DNA of 64,000 nt. It comes from Lindgomyces ingoldianus. Taxonomy: Eukaryota > Ascomycota > Dothideomycetes > Pleosporales > Lindgomycetaceae. The notes under the pieces are model-generated. The model was not told the DNA's origin and made no database searches. It was given only the letters and a program-made list of their open reading frames with translations. The stretch is taken from the NCBI RefSeq assembly GCF_010093535.1, contig NW_022985171.1, positions 139,779 through 203,778 of the forward strand. Reading direction: 5' to 3'. Below are positions 1 through 11,214 of this stretch, piece by piece. The stretch's first letter is position 1, and the number at the start of each line of letters is the position of its first letter. The translations under genes and the position numbers were made by a program.

Positions 1-1390
1 TTAGGCTATTCTAGTAAAGAACAGTTCTCTATACTTTATATAGTACTTAAGAAGTACAAGATTACTAAAAATCTAGAAGCAGTTATTAGAGATAATGCTA
101 GCACTAATAACACTCTCTATTATATAATTAGTAAGTAGTATTCTAACAAACTTAATCTACATTAGAATTTTAAGAATAAAAAAGTTTACTATCTTAGTTA
201 TATTATTAATCTTATTATGTAAGCATTTTTATTTTTAAGTTTATATAAAAGTTATCTTAAAAATCTTAAAGCTACAGACCTTAAAAAAGTAAATAGATTA
301 CCCCCTAATTCTATATAACAAGATATAATTAGAGCTATTAGTCCCCTTAGCAAACTTTATAACATTATAGTCTATATTTATAGTTTAGGGCTTTGTACAA
401 ATAAGTTTATCTTGCAAGCTAGACAGATAATACCCTTAGACAATTGTACAAGATAGAACAGCTAGTATTATATAATTAATACAGCAATTAAGCTTAAAAT
501 GCATGTAGATTTTTACATTAAAAACTAACTTAATCTTAAACATAATACTTTAGAGACAAAGGATTAGAAAATGCTTTGTATAATAAAAACATTCTTACAG
601 ATTTTTAAGAATGTAATCCTTTAAAATAAAAAAGATGTAAAATGCTTTAGACAGGCTCTTTCTTCTCTATAGATCTTATAGACTTACATAATAGCTTTCC
701 TAGCAAAACATAAAAAGGGAGATACATAATTTAATAAAAATTATGTTGTACAAGCTACCTAGGCACTTATAGCATAGCAAAAATAGTAGAACTTACTTTA
801 AAAGCATCCTCTTTACTAAATTGCAACAGTTTTGTATCCTTATTATTATATAAACTAGGCTAATAAGGTAATGCTTGCCTTAAAGTTTTCTACTAAAAAC
901 TAAAAAGCATAGAAAGCTTAGCTAAAATAATTCTAGCTTAATTTTTAATTTAAATATTAAAATTTATTATTAACACCTCCCTAAGGTAAAGCGTAAGAGT
1001 AAAGAAGATAATAGGCTACTTATTATATAACAGCACAGATTATTTATAAAGTCTAGAATTATTTAATTAAAGCTATAACTAAGTAAATTCTTAGTAATTA
1101 GGCTTTAGTAGAGAATCTAGATAAGTAGGCAGAGTATACAGAAAAGCTAGCAACAAAAGGGGTTAAAGATGTATTAAAATAGTAGTAGAATAATATACAA
1201 TAATCTTAGTAGCCCCTTTTTACTTATCTTGCACTTAAGATCTACTCTATACTACCTATAAGTAATAAACTAGAACATATCTTTTTTAAAGCATGTTATA
1301 TAATCTTTTAGACTTAAGCATTATTAAATCTTAATATTATTAAAGTAATTAAATCTTTAAATTACTAGTTAAGTTAAAAATAAGTAGACT
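1..1390 (+). mobile_element. hAT-family transposase remnant, RIP-degraded, 5' end outside window
   Basis: The plus strand can be read as a hAT (Ac/hobo-like) DNA transposase with many in-frame TAG/TAA codons. At about 91-120 the frame gives DNASTNNTL, the hAT catalytic-core Asp motif (DNASNNDT in relatives). It is followed at about 190-230 by YYLSYIINLIM-stop-AFLF, matching the conserved 'CLGHIINLAVKAFL' block. At about 1229-1300 the frame gives LALKIYSILPISNKLEHIFFKA, with the pattern of the C-terminal hAT dimerisation domain (LALDILSIP.MS.E.ERVFS.A). The stops fall where Gln or Trp is expected, as C-to-T/G-to-A mutation would produce. The element is dead. Its 5' part lies outside the window and I could not define its terminal inverted repeats. 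Confidence 0.75.
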
Positions 1391-2369
1391 ATTTAAAAAA
1401 GTAAAGATCTTTATTTTCTATTTTATTCTTTGCTTATAAAAAGACTATTAATTTTAAGTAATTTGTTGTACAATGTTTTAGCGCCTATTTTTATTATTAC
1501 TTTTTAGCTCCTTAATCTTGTATAGGTAATCTGTAACAATGTTGTTTACACTAGAAGACAAAGTTGCTAGGGGACCTATACTATTATTAAGTGTTAGACA
1601 ATACTAATTAGGTTAAGAGCTATTATAGTAACTATAACAGGCAGCTTAATCTTTAAATTTGCAATTAGCGTAAGCAGCTGCTTACTTAGATAAGAGTAAA
1701 ACACACTCTAAAAATAAACTACAGTAAGGATAGCTAGTACACTCTACTATGTAAGTTAGTTATTATACAACATGTAAGATAAAAGGCATATAGTAAGGTT
1801 CTATATTAATAGTACTATAAGTCTAAATTAACACTACATTAACATATAATAGGCAGTAGGTATTTAATTAGAAGGCATAAAAAGTGCTGCTGTAGTATTT
1901 AACATTGTTATAAGGTGCAGAGAGAACTTGTTTCTGCTAAATCTAAAATTATTAGCTTATTATACAATAAAAGAAGTAACTTACAGTATACGCTACAACT
2001 TCTAGAGCTGCTTGTACGTTTAGGTTAGAGGCAGCAGGAAAAACCTAGATGCATCTTTTGCAGCTATTAGCGCTATGCTGCTTCTAGCTATTTTTATTGT
2101 TCTTCTTAGTGTTCTAAATTGCAATGTCTATGTTTTTGTATAATAAGATAAAAAGAAGATACTTTCTGTAATGCGTGTTATATAAGGTAGGGCTTAATAT
2201 ACATTTTTTTCTCTATTATTTAGATTTTAAGCTATTAACTGCTTTTATTATAAATAGAATCTTATTGTCTTAAGCTAAATTTTTATTAAATGTTTGTTGT
2301 ACAACCTATTAAGAGTACAATAGCATAAAAAATTAAGTAAAAGACTAATTGTTTAGAATAGTTGCCTAT
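1391..2369. other. AT-rich repeat DNA, unassigned
   Basis: This is RIP-type AT-rich sequence with no usable reading frame. Short matching motifs containing TTGTACAA occur near 1467 and 2292 and could be ends of a second degraded DNA element, but I could not pair them with a target-site duplication. Confidence 0.4.
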
Positions 2370-2682
2370 TTAGCCTTAGCGCTGGATTGATTCATGGATC
2401 CGATCCAGATCCAGGATAGCGCCACGTGATTCCGGATAATCGATTCGGACCGATTCCCGCCAGCACTGGACCGTATCCCGCAGCAACGGAGAACCCTTGC
2501 CAAAAGTTCCCAACCTTTCACCGTAACATTTCAACGTGGCCAATCACGAACAAACACTCCAAAAACAAACAGCAAAGTTGGTGCTCAATCGAAGCTTGGA
2601 AATTCCCTTCTATCCAGAAACCTTCTTCCTTCCCATTTCCACTCAAAGATTTCGCAAACCTTCCGTTGCGATCATCGCCATA
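2370..2682 (+). promoter_or_regulatory. Upstream region of the SHB17-like gene
   Basis: Base composition switches abruptly from AT-rich to balanced at about 2370, marking the island edge. The 313 bp before the start codon hold a CACGTG E-box at 2423-2428 and pyrimidine-rich stretches typical of fungal promoters. No TATA box is obvious. Confidence 0.4.
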
Positions 2683-3605
2683 ATGTCTGATCTCGACGCC
2701 ACAACTCCTCGTGTCTTCCTTGCTCGACATGGTTGGTATCTCCTATCTGCCCAAGGCCTCAAATATAGCCTAATCAAATTCTAGGCGAAACTGAATGGAC
2801 CAAGAACGGTCGCTATACAGGAAAGACTGAGCTCGACCTCACCCCCGATGGCGTCCGGCAAGTCACAAGCACAGCAGCACAATTCGTTGGCCACAGAAAA
2901 TTAATCGATCCGGCCCACGTTGCACGCGTATGGGTTAGTCCGCGAAAGCGCACGCGGCAGACATTCCGATGCCTTTTCGACTGTTCTGACGTCAGTATCG
3001 CCGACAACAAAGTCACTTTCACGGAAGATATCACTGAATGGGACTATGGCGATTACGAAGGCTTGCTGGTGGGTGAGATTCGAGCGGGTCGGGTCGAGAG
3101 AGGGCTGGATAAAGAGAGAGGTTGGAATATTTGGAGGGATGGATGTGAGGGTGGCGAGTATGTATCTCTCATATAGGGTGATAACCCTTGGATGCTGCTG
3201 ACGTGCTTCATAGTTCTGCTCAGCAGGTGACGGGCAGATTGGATCGACTAATCGCAGAGATTCGCGATATTCAACGACCGTATATGAATGGCGAGAAACC
3301 TGTTGATGTAGTTGTCGTAGGTCCTCCGTTTTGTCGCCATTTTTGCAAACAAGTTAACTTTTGCACGAGGTCGCACACGGCCTTATCTTGCGCTGCTTCG
3401 TGAAGAGATGGCTGGGTTATCCACTAGATATGCCATTGACATTAATGTTATCACCAGGGGGGATTGGCATTCTTAGGTGCGTGTTTACGTAACTTAAAGG
3501 GACAAAGGGTGTAAACCGTTGACGGTGAACAATAGCTATAAGAATCGCGACATAGATGAACCAGCCCTCTTCATTGGTATATCCATCCCGCCGCTGGAGG
3601 ATTAG
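2683..3605 (+). CDS. SHB17: Sedoheptulose-1,7-bisphosphatase-like histidine phosphatase (SHB17 type)
   Basis: Five exons are inferred: 2683-2731, 2785-3157, 3214-3316, 3370-3476 and 3536-3605. They sum to 702 nt, a 233-residue protein with all phases consistent. The product is a phosphoglycerate-mutase-fold histidine phosphatase. RHG at residues 15-17 supplies the phospho-accepting His16, the EWDYGDYEG block gives the acid Glu101, and the second catalytic His is His178 in VAHG. The blocks GLDKERGWNIWRDGCEGG and GGIGILSY...DEPAL match yeast Shb17, which dephosphorylates sedoheptulose-1,7-bisphosphate in riboneogenesis in the cytosol. The usual AHGH reads AHGL here. Introns 1-4 are 53, 56, 53 and 59 nt; the intron 1 donor is GTTGGT, weak but required to restore ARHGETEW. 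The gene stands alone between RIPped repeats and looks intact. Closely related phosphatases of the family cannot be excluded. Confidence 0.9.
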
Positions 3606-4126
3606 ATATGGGAGGGGAAACGTAGTGAATCGCGACTGCGACCAAACACATTCGCCTACAAGCTTCCTAGAAGAAACTATGCCACTCCCGCCGGTGGTCT
3701 TACTCTTATCTTCCCCGCTAGCGTTTCTAATCTATATGTTTTGTTGCAGTAGCCACGCATAGCTCTCATGCATGGCTCACACAATAGTCGCATGTCATAA
3801 TAGTCTTATGTTGCCAAGACTTACCCCTTTTCTTGCATATATATACACCCCTAGGTACACTTCTTTAGTAATTAACTATAATGCATATGTACTGTTCTGT
3901 GCGCAAAATTAACTGTTAGCTGATTCTTCACACCTTTTTAGGTGTGATAGCAGAGTGTTGCAGAACCCTGTCCTTACAGTAACTTAGTTTCTCATCTCTA
4001 CTTTTACTAAAAGTTGTATAGTTATAATTCTAGTAACTACTTGCTAGTTAATTAACCTGTTTTTAAACCTATATAAAAAACAGCTTCTTTAATACTGTGT
4101 ATATAATATTATAACGTTTTGTTACG
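3606..4126. other. Island edge grading into AT-rich DNA
   Basis: The 3' flank of the SHB17-like gene keeps normal composition to about 3760, then becomes AT-rich. There is a short inverted pair around 3930-3950 (CACACCTTTTTAGGTGTG). No gene or complete mobile element was recognised. Confidence 0.4.
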
Positions 4127-4131
4127 CTTAC

Positions 4132-5554
4132 TGTAACGATTCTCATGAATCGTTCCATCTCGGGTCGCTTAGAACCTATCCGAAGGGTCCCCGTATCGGC
4201 CCCGACCTTGACTCGACCCTGTCCCCGCAGTTACCCCTATTCCCTAAGTATTTAGTTGCACCTCTCCCCTTAGCTAACTTAGTAGTTTTCTAATATCCTT
4301 TTATATAACGTACCTAACGGGTTGGCCGGCCACACGGGTTGGCCGGCCACTTTTGCCAAGCCCCCACTAAAACCACCCCATTCTCTCGCAAAACAGCCCA
4401 CTTTAGCCCTGTATAAAGTAATATAACATAAGATATTATTTAGAGTCTACTTCTACTACTTGCTTACATGTATGTAAGTTATGCCTAGTCTAATTGCACT
4501 GCCTGCATTGCCTTTAACTTAGCTTACCTTCTTTAGCGCGCACCTGTGTCTTTAGCTTCTTTCTATTACTACGCGCTCTAAACTCCTTTAGAGTAGTTAG
4601 ACAAGCTTTATTCTTAACTATTAAAGTTTTTTCTGCCTAAATCTGCTTTCTTTTATGCAATTTATATTATGTAGCAGCCTTATTTGCTGCTTAAAGCTTT
4701 ATAATCTTATAGCCTACTCTATTACATTAATGCTTTAGATAACTATTGTCTACTTTTTATTACCTTACTATATTACCTTTAGCTGTCCTTATCTCTTTAA
4801 AGCTATAACAACTACTCTAGTTAATATCTAGCCTATTATAAAGCTTAACTTATTAAAGTTATACCTGTCTTTATCTTAGATACTATACTTAGCTTTTATG
4901 TTAGCTACTAGGCAAAACTAGCTCTAGATAACCTCTAGATCCTTATAAAGTGCTCTTTTATAATTATACTTATAATTAAACTTTATTATAAACTTAGGGC
5001 AGTGCTTAACTTACATACTAGTCTAGTTTAAGCTAACTTAGCCTAGATTACACTCTATAGGCAAGAAATTAGCTATATTAGCTATATCTGCAAGCCTAGA
5101 AAAAAATCTACGTGTAATAAGCTTAAGTATGTACTTAATAACTACTTTTTTTTTAAGCTTAGTTAGATTCCTTAATTTAGGCTAGCATTCTGCTTATAAA
5201 GGCTGTCTAGCGCGTTAATTGCTTAGTGTTGTGTAAGAGACATTATAGATAGCTGCAGCACGTTCTAAGAAGAGTTTTAAGTTTTATTTAAAAGCCTAAA
5301 GAGTAAGCTGTATCTAACATTCTTTAGAAGATTTAATCTAGTGTTGTTGTTAAGGCATTATGTAGATAGGTAGAGTTTAGTAGGGGCTTAGCAAAAGTGG
5401 CCGGCTAACCTGTGTGGCCGGCCAACCCGTTAGGTACGTTACAGCCTATAGGTGTTAATAGAATTCCTAGGTTATTAAGTCCCCACACACTCCTGTATGC
5501 CTCTAAGTGGATTCCTACCGCATTCAGATCCATTGTCTTGCCTGCGCTGTTACA
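4132..5554 (+). mobile_element. Solo LTR (family L1, TGTAACG...GTTACA), split by a pogo-like element
   Basis: The ends are TGTAACGATTCTC and GCGCTGTTACA, flanked by the 5-bp target duplication CTTAC (4127-4131 and 5555-5559). Without the inserted element (4308-5439 plus its TA duplication) the LTR is 289 bp, close to the 290-bp and 300-bp copies at 49537-49826 and 5832-6131. No internal coding region is present, so it is a solo LTR left by LTR-LTR recombination. It is partly RIP-mutated. Confidence 0.85.
4308..5439 (-). mobile_element. pogo/Fot1-like element, family A, 1132-bp internal-deletion derivative
   Basis: It is bounded by inverted repeats beginning ACGTACCTAACGGGTTGGCC and flanked by a TA target duplication (4306-4307, 5440-5441), as in Tc1/mariner-pogo elements. 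Inside each terminus a roughly 17-bp motif containing GGGTTGGCCGGCCAC is doubled. Read on the minus strand, the interior gives a degraded transposase with the pogo-type block YSI-stop-DKDRYNFNKLSFIIG (compare YSI..EDIYNFDETGF). It is the same length as the copy at 47874-49005 and shares its deletion junction. It lacks about 730 bp present in the 1863-bp copy at 38341-40203. It sits inside the solo LTR, so it is the younger insertion. Confidence 0.85.
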
Positions 5555-5831
5555 CTTACTACTTTAAAGTTGTTTCTTTATAACACTCTAGGTATTTTTT
5601 AGACTAATTAGTTTCTAATTCTAACTCTATACTATAAAAGCTAGCTTAAAGTTTCTATACTACTAGTTATATTAATTACTTAACCTTCTAGCTAACACAG
5701 CAGAAGGATATATATATGCAGATAGTTGTATGCTACACCTATTCTTACATAGCTAGGTAATTAGAAATAGGTTACTATAATCTAAAGCATGTACACTACT
5801 AGCTATATATTATAACTACTAGACATAATGT

Positions 5832-6131
5832 TGTAACGATTCTCGTTCCATCTCGGGTCGCCCAGAAGCTATCCGAAGGGTCCCCGTATCGGCCCCGACC
5901 CTGACTCGACCTGGCCCCGACTCTGCCCTGCCCCCTGCTGTTACCCCTATTCTCCCATGTATTTAGTCGCACCTCGCCCCCGTAGCTAGCTCAGTAGTTT
6001 TCTGATATCCTTTTGTACAAGGCCTATAGGTGTTAATGGCATTCCCAGGTTCAGAGTCCCCACGCACTCCCATATGCCTCTAAGTGGATTCCCACCGCAT
6101 TCAGACCTATTGTCTTGCCTGTGCCGTTACA
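5832..6131 (+). mobile_element. Solo LTR, family L1, 300 bp, little mutated
   Basis: It runs from TGTAACGATTCTCG to GTGCCGTTACA with the 5-bp target duplication AATGT on both sides (5827-5831, 6132-6136). Its GC content is far above the surrounding DNA, so it is young or escaped RIP. It serves as the reference for the interrupted copy just upstream. Confidence 0.9.
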
Positions 6132-6136
6132 AATGT

Positions 6137-6959
6137 AATTATAGAGTTTAGTAGAAAACTATAAGTCTAAGTAGGTAATTTTAAATCTAAGTAGATAACT
6201 ATAAGTCTTAGTAGATAATTACTTGTTTTAGAAAAGTGCTTTCTTTATTAGTAACTACTTTTACGTATATAGTCTAGCTCTTCTAGTTTATTTAAAAAAG
6301 TATCGTTATTCTAAGCCTTATTCTTATAATAATAGAACATTATCTAATGCTTTTCTATAGTAAAGTAGGTTTTGTACTTCTCTCTTTTTTAATAAAGCAC
6401 TAAAGCCTATATAATCTAATTAGCTACACTATTACTTGTTATATCTTCTTCTCTTTTTCTAATTCTTTACTAACCTTTGCTTAGCTGTAATAGTAATAGA
6501 GAAAGATAGTTAAAGAACTAATTTAAGAAAAGATGTTGAAATAAAAAAACTGTTAATTATTCTATACTAGGTAGTAGTATGTGAAAGTGTTACTTTTAAT
6601 TTCTTAAATAATTATATTATAGTGTAGACTATCTATTATACTTAGTAATAATTTAAAAATAACTATAAAAAGATAATCTAGCTATAAAATCTATAGTTTT
6701 TATATATCTTTTTATTTCTTAGCTTAGTTGCTACTAAGCCTTATAGTTATAATACTAATCTTGTGTTTACTTTTTTAGCTACAACTATTTTAATAAAACT
6801 TATAACATAAGCTACTTTATATATTATTATGTTTTTATTATATTTACTCTTTCTTTTTATACAAAGAGAGAGTGTTCTTATATACACATAACCTTTAGTA
6901 TATAAGCTAGAGATTATGTTTTAATTAATTTAAACGCTAGTAACCTTTTCTTATTATAA
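6137..6959. other. AT-rich RIPped repeat DNA, unassigned
   Basis: No recognisable element ends or protein motifs were found. Local purine-rich short repeats (AAGTAGGTAATT-like units, 6160-6215) occur. It is probably the remnant of an old element. Confidence 0.3.
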
Positions 6960-7560
6960 AGTTGCTTATCTATTCTGCCTTTTCTATCCTCCTCTTCTAG
7001 AGAGGGGGGGGGTAAAGAGGCGTATAAGGGTTTAGATGTAAGCACGCTTCTATACAGAGAATTTAATTAAAAGAGAGAGAGAGAGGTGTATAGAAGCTTT
7101 TAAAAAGCGCGCTCTTATATAATTATTTTAATTCTAGAGAGGGGAGAGAGTGTAGGCATAGACGTATAGAGGCTTAATAAGCACGTCTCTGTATAGAGAA
7201 TATAATTAAGGGGGGGTGTACAGAGGCTCTTAACATGCACGCTCTTGTACAGTTAATTTAATCCTAGAGGAAAAGGTAAAGAGGCAGACAAAGAGCTTAA
7301 TCTCTTCTTTGTGTAGCTACGCACACAGTAGAGATTATTTATACAATAATTTACAAAGAGGTAGTAATAATTCCCCTTCTCTATATAGCTATACACATAG
7401 TAGAGAATTAATTATACACCTTTTTATAATTTGTCTCTAGGGCGCGTAAAAGCTTAGCAACATACACTCTCTCTACATAGCTACGCATGTTGTAGGTGCT
7501 AGTTTTTTTTTGTAACTAGTTAAAAAACTTATTCTTATAAATCTATCTGCTAGTAAATAG
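6960..7560 (-). repeat. Relative of the short LTR element's internal region (inverted orientation)
   Basis: The stretch has G-runs next to TTAATT and three spaced units of the form TAGCTACGCA / TAGCTATACACA (about 7312, 7385 and 7463). In inverse orientation these resemble the internal region of the short LTR element at 33544-35000, which holds five TGCGTAGCTACGCA-like palindromes and C-runs next to TTAATTAATT. No flanking LTRs were recognised here. Confidence 0.45.
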
Positions 7561-7700
7561 ACGAATTGGTATTAAATAGCTTAGGTATTAGCCTAAAAGC
7601 ATAGAAGAACTAGTAGCAGGTAATAATTATACTTAACTACACTTATTGTTTTATACAAACATAGAACACATACTCTCTAGCGTACAAGCTATAGATTACG

Positions 7701-7901
7701 TGTAAGGCCGGATGTCCCAGAACGGGCCAGTATGGCCTCACCTGACCTGTTTGGAGGTCGTATGACCTGTGCTTCGTATATAAGCATGAATCCTAACAAG
7801 CGAAGCTTGGCAGCGATTCGTCTCTCTTACAATACACTCCTATCTTTCTCCGAAAGCTTGCTCTCAGTGCTATCCGTGCTACTTACCATCCCATCTTTAC
7901 A
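7701..7901 (+). mobile_element. Solo LTR, 201 bp, unmutated (family L2)
   Basis: The ends are TGTAAGGCCGG and CATCTTTACA, flanked by the 5-bp duplication TTACG (7696-7700 and 7902-7906). It contains a TATA-like GTATATAAG at about 7777 and has balanced base composition inside AT-rich DNA. Only one copy was recognised in the window. Orientation is assigned from the TATA-like motif. The small open frame overlapping it is not a gene. Confidence 0.8.
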
Positions 7902-7906
7902 TTACG

Positions 7907-8397
7907 TTCTAAATTATGTTTAAACATAAGTAGTTTTTAATTATTTTAATATATAGCTGTATACTTTACTACTAGAACTTTTACTTGTAGAAAAACTATT
8001 ATAATTTAAGCTTATATAAATTTTTTATATAACTACTAACTTAAGCTTAAAAATCTAAGATTAAAAAGTAAGTAGTTGTTACAACTAACAAGTAGTTAGT
8101 AACCGAGTGTCAGGTAGCTAGTGGGTTAGATAATAAGCATTGGTGGAACCCTTCCTATCAGAGAACAAAGGCAAATCACGTGACCGCATAGACAAATGTG
8201 AAGCCGAATCGGCTGTTGCACCATTCGCTTCCATCCTGGGGGATGTTCCCTTCTATAGGAAAGCGCGCGCAGGGCTTGGACGTACTTGGTAGGCGCGCAC
8301 AACGCGTATAACGCGCAAAACCTATGTATATAGTTAGATCTTAGCTATTATTAGAAGGGCTGTAATTAACATTTAGTCTTATCTTTACTATAGACTA
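7907..8397. other. AT-rich DNA with a 220-bp less-mutated block
   Basis: 7907-8100 is AT-rich. About 8100-8325 has normal composition, including a GCGCGC-rich stretch at 8265-8320 and CACGTG at 8178-8183. No ends, repeats or coding signal could be assigned. Confidence 0.3.
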
Positions 8398-9497
8398 ATG
8401 TACTTTACAGGCAAGTTGCTTACACACCTAAGTTACTTACTTTTACTAAGACTCTACTAAACTACTTTTCCTACACTAATACATTTCTAACAACACTACT
8501 TAGATGTGCTAAAAGAATGTAAGATATAGTTTATACTTTAAACTTTTAAATAAAATATAAAACTTTTAAAGAAACATGCTATAGCTATATATAAAGTTCT
8601 ATAAATAATAATAAATAACTATAGCACTAAATAACCTTTACAAGCTAATTCTACAGCTAACTTATAAAGGCTATGTAATAAAAATAAGTAGGTAATTATT
8701 AAGACTATACTTAAGCTATATGCGCAAAAATTTTCTCTTTAAATAGCATTTATAGCTAATATAGCTAATTCTTTACATACTAAGCAAAATCTAGGCTATG
8801 TTAGCATAAACTAGCCTAGTATGTTTATAAAGTGTTATTTAAAGCTTAAAGTAAAGTTTTAAGTGTAAGTATAGTTAATAAATGTTTAGCTTATTATAAA
8901 GCCTATTTTACTAAAGTTATACATGTTATTATTTTAGATAATATGCTTAGCTTTAATATTCTTTATAAGGCTAAACCTGCTTTAAATTACTTTAGAACTC
9001 TTATAAAAAGCTCTTTTATAGTTATACTTATGCTTAAATATTACTTTAAGCTCTAAATAACACTTTATAAATATACTAGGCTAGTTTATGCTAACATAGC
9101 CTAGATTTTACTTAGCGTGTAAAGAATTAGCTATATTAGCTATAAATGCTATTTAAGAAGAAAATCCTTGCGCATATAGCTTAAGTATAGTCTTAATAAT
9201 TACCTACTTATTTTTATTATGTAGCCTTTATAAGTTAGCTCTAAAATTAGCTTATAAAGGTTATCTAGTACTATAGTTATTTATTATTATTTATAAAACT
9301 TTATACATAGCTATAGCATGTTTTTTTAAGAGTTTTATGTTTTATTTAAAAGTTTAAAGTGTAAACTATATCTTACATTCTTTTAGTGTGTTTAAGTAGT
9401 GTTGTTAGAAATGCATTAGTGTAAAAAAAGTAGTTTAGTAGGGTCTTAGCAAAAGTAAGCAACTTAAGTGTGTAAGCAACTTGCCTGTGAAGTACGT
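8398..9497. mobile_element. Palindromic fold-back derivative of pogo-like family B, 1100 bp
   Basis: It has family B termini (ATGTACTTTACAGG... and ...CTGTGAAGTACGT) and a TA duplication (8396-8397, 9498-9499). Unlike ordinary copies, the first half (about 8398-8878) is repeated in inverted orientation in the second half (about 9018-9497). For example, GGCTATGTTAGCATAAACTA near 8795 is mirrored by TAGTTTATGCTAACATAGCC near 9100. Both arms come from the transposase 5' end, separated by about 140 bp. The element could fold into a roughly 480-bp hairpin. It is heavily RIPped and non-coding. Confidence 0.8.
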
Positions 9498-9499
9498 TA

Positions 9500-10220
9500 A
9501 GTAGTACTAATAGTTTCTAAAAACATTATACTATTATATATTTTCTATATATATACTCTAATTATTATCTTTTACAGATTGTTTCCCTTGCTTCTTATAC
9601 AGCACTAGAGGCAAACCACGATAGGCCGGCCCACTACACCTGTATAGACGGCTGCTCGGACTGTACACCCGTGCATCTGCCTATCCTTTATCACGCTCCC
9701 TTCACAATCACACCTCGGCCCGTGTACCAAACCTCACGTCCGGATTAGCACGTGACTAGTAAGTAGAAATCGTAATAGTAGTAAAGCTAAGTATAAAAAG
9801 TGTAAGAAAAAGTAAACGTAGTAAAGTAGAATAATAAAGCATTACTAGCGTCTTCATTGTCTAGGAAGGCCTATAGTAGTAATTATACTAAACTAGCTCT
9901 GCTAAGTTAACAGCGCTATAGAAACTATAGAAAACTAAGCACAACACTTAAGTATACATGTTACAAGAATAAAGAAGAGGCATTAAAATTATATATAAGC
10001 ATGTTGTACATAAGTTCTCTAGTTGGTTATAAATAAAATTATGTTTTTATTTATAGTATTAGTTACGCTAAGAGATTTTATCTAGCTTTGTATTGCTCTT
10101 TAATGAGCAGCAGCCTCTGTTTTTGTGCCTCAGCTTCCCCTCTCAACTTTTCTTCTTCCTTCTCGCTACTTTCTGTTGCCCCATGGACCCGGGAACAACC
10201 CTGGCCTGTGATTGCTGTGC
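9500..10220. other. Repeat-island boundary; possible 3' exon of next gene
   Basis: 9580-9765 has balanced composition and ends in CACGTG (9750-9755), but I recognise nothing in it. 9766-10080 is AT-rich. From 10080 composition is genic. On the minus strand, 10186 down to 10077 holds an open stretch with a Glu/Lys-rich, coiled-coil-like sequence (SSEKEEEKLRGEAEAQKQR) that ends at a stop. It may be a last exon of the gene at 10221-10709. Confidence 0.35.
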
Positions 10221-10709
10221 CTAAAATATCTGAAGGTATAAATTAAGATTCATGGAAGGGCCTACACCAAGTGACACAAAGAGTTTGTGGAGAAAGGAAC
10301 TAGAGGCGTGATGAATGAATTCATCCTCTGCACACAATGGAGGAACGAAAAGTGGATAACGACTTAGTTCGCCGTCTGGTGGAAAGACAAAAAGACTTGA
10401 AAAATCTGTTATTGGTGATGTTTGGGCATTGAGCGGCATATAGGGACCCGATGCGGAAATAGTCGATTCGAGATTGGGGTGTTGGGCGCTAGCGTAGAGA
10501 TCAGAACTGCTGCTAGAGAGGTGACGGGAAGTCTCACATTCTGACCATGATAATGTTGGGGACAACTCATTTCTATCTATTCCTGTGCTTCTAGCTACAC
10601 TTGTGGAAGTTGACATTAGTTCCAGTGCATTGTCGCTAATGCGCATGGTTTGAGGGAGCCATAACCCAGACGAGCCTGGTGCATCGCTCCCGGATGGCAG
10701 GGTTATCAT
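10221..10709 (-). CDS. Small Ser-rich hypothetical protein
   Basis: An open frame of 162 codons starts at ATG 10709. It is rich in Ser, Pro and Leu, with no cysteine motif, no signal peptide and no recognised domain. Codon composition is normal for the island. If a weak donor near 10255 is used with an acceptor near 10190, it could join a Glu/Lys-rich C-terminal exon ending near 10077. It is the first frame inside the island after AT-rich DNA, so it could also be a chance frame. Transcript data would decide. Confidence 0.4.
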   Translation of the reverse strand: MITLPSGSDAPGSSGLWLPQTMRISDNALELMSTSTSVARSTGIDRNELSPTLSWSECETSRHLSSSSSDLYASAQHPNLESTISASGPYMPLNAQTSPITDFSSLFVFPPDGELSRYPLFVPPLCAEDEFIHHASSSFLHKLFVSLGVGPSMNLNLYLQIF

Positions 10710-10712
10710 CAA

Positions 10713-11214
10713 CCATCCAATTGATTAGATTAAGAATTAATGTGTTTCATAAGGAAGCGGGCCACCTAAGTGAGCAGACTAGCAAACCCAACTAAAACGC
10801 CTGCGCAGCAACGTAGCGTAAGACTATGATAATATTTTATATTATACACAATAGTATACAATTTTTTAAATGCATTAGCGTAAACTAGTACTAAGCTAGA
10901 CAAATTACAATGATAAGAATGGCTAGGTAGTCTGAGCCAGTTGATTGTGAACATGCTGGTGTTTGTAGTTCCCCTCACGGTTTCATCTAAAACTTCGCTC
11001 CGTTTGCTCCCAACAATGCCAACACCCACCATCCCCTGTCCATGCCAACGCGGTGGCGTTGACTCAGATTCTACTAGCGAACGGTTTTACACACAATTTG
11101 AGTCATGTCACTACCATCGCTCTGACGCGAAGAACTGTTTTAGGTAATTCATGGAACATATATTTCCCCAGCGCACCGTGGAGGCTTTATTGGGTCTATG
11201 ATATCTACCTAGCT
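10713..11214. other. Divergent intergenic region
   Basis: This lies between two divergently oriented frames. It contains an AT-rich patch at 10830-10900 and pyrimidine-rich tracts. No further gene is supported. Confidence 0.4.

Noticed and set aside
7732..7923. 63-codon frame at 7732
   Set aside because: It lies almost entirely inside the 201-bp solo LTR (7701-7901) with a clear target duplication.
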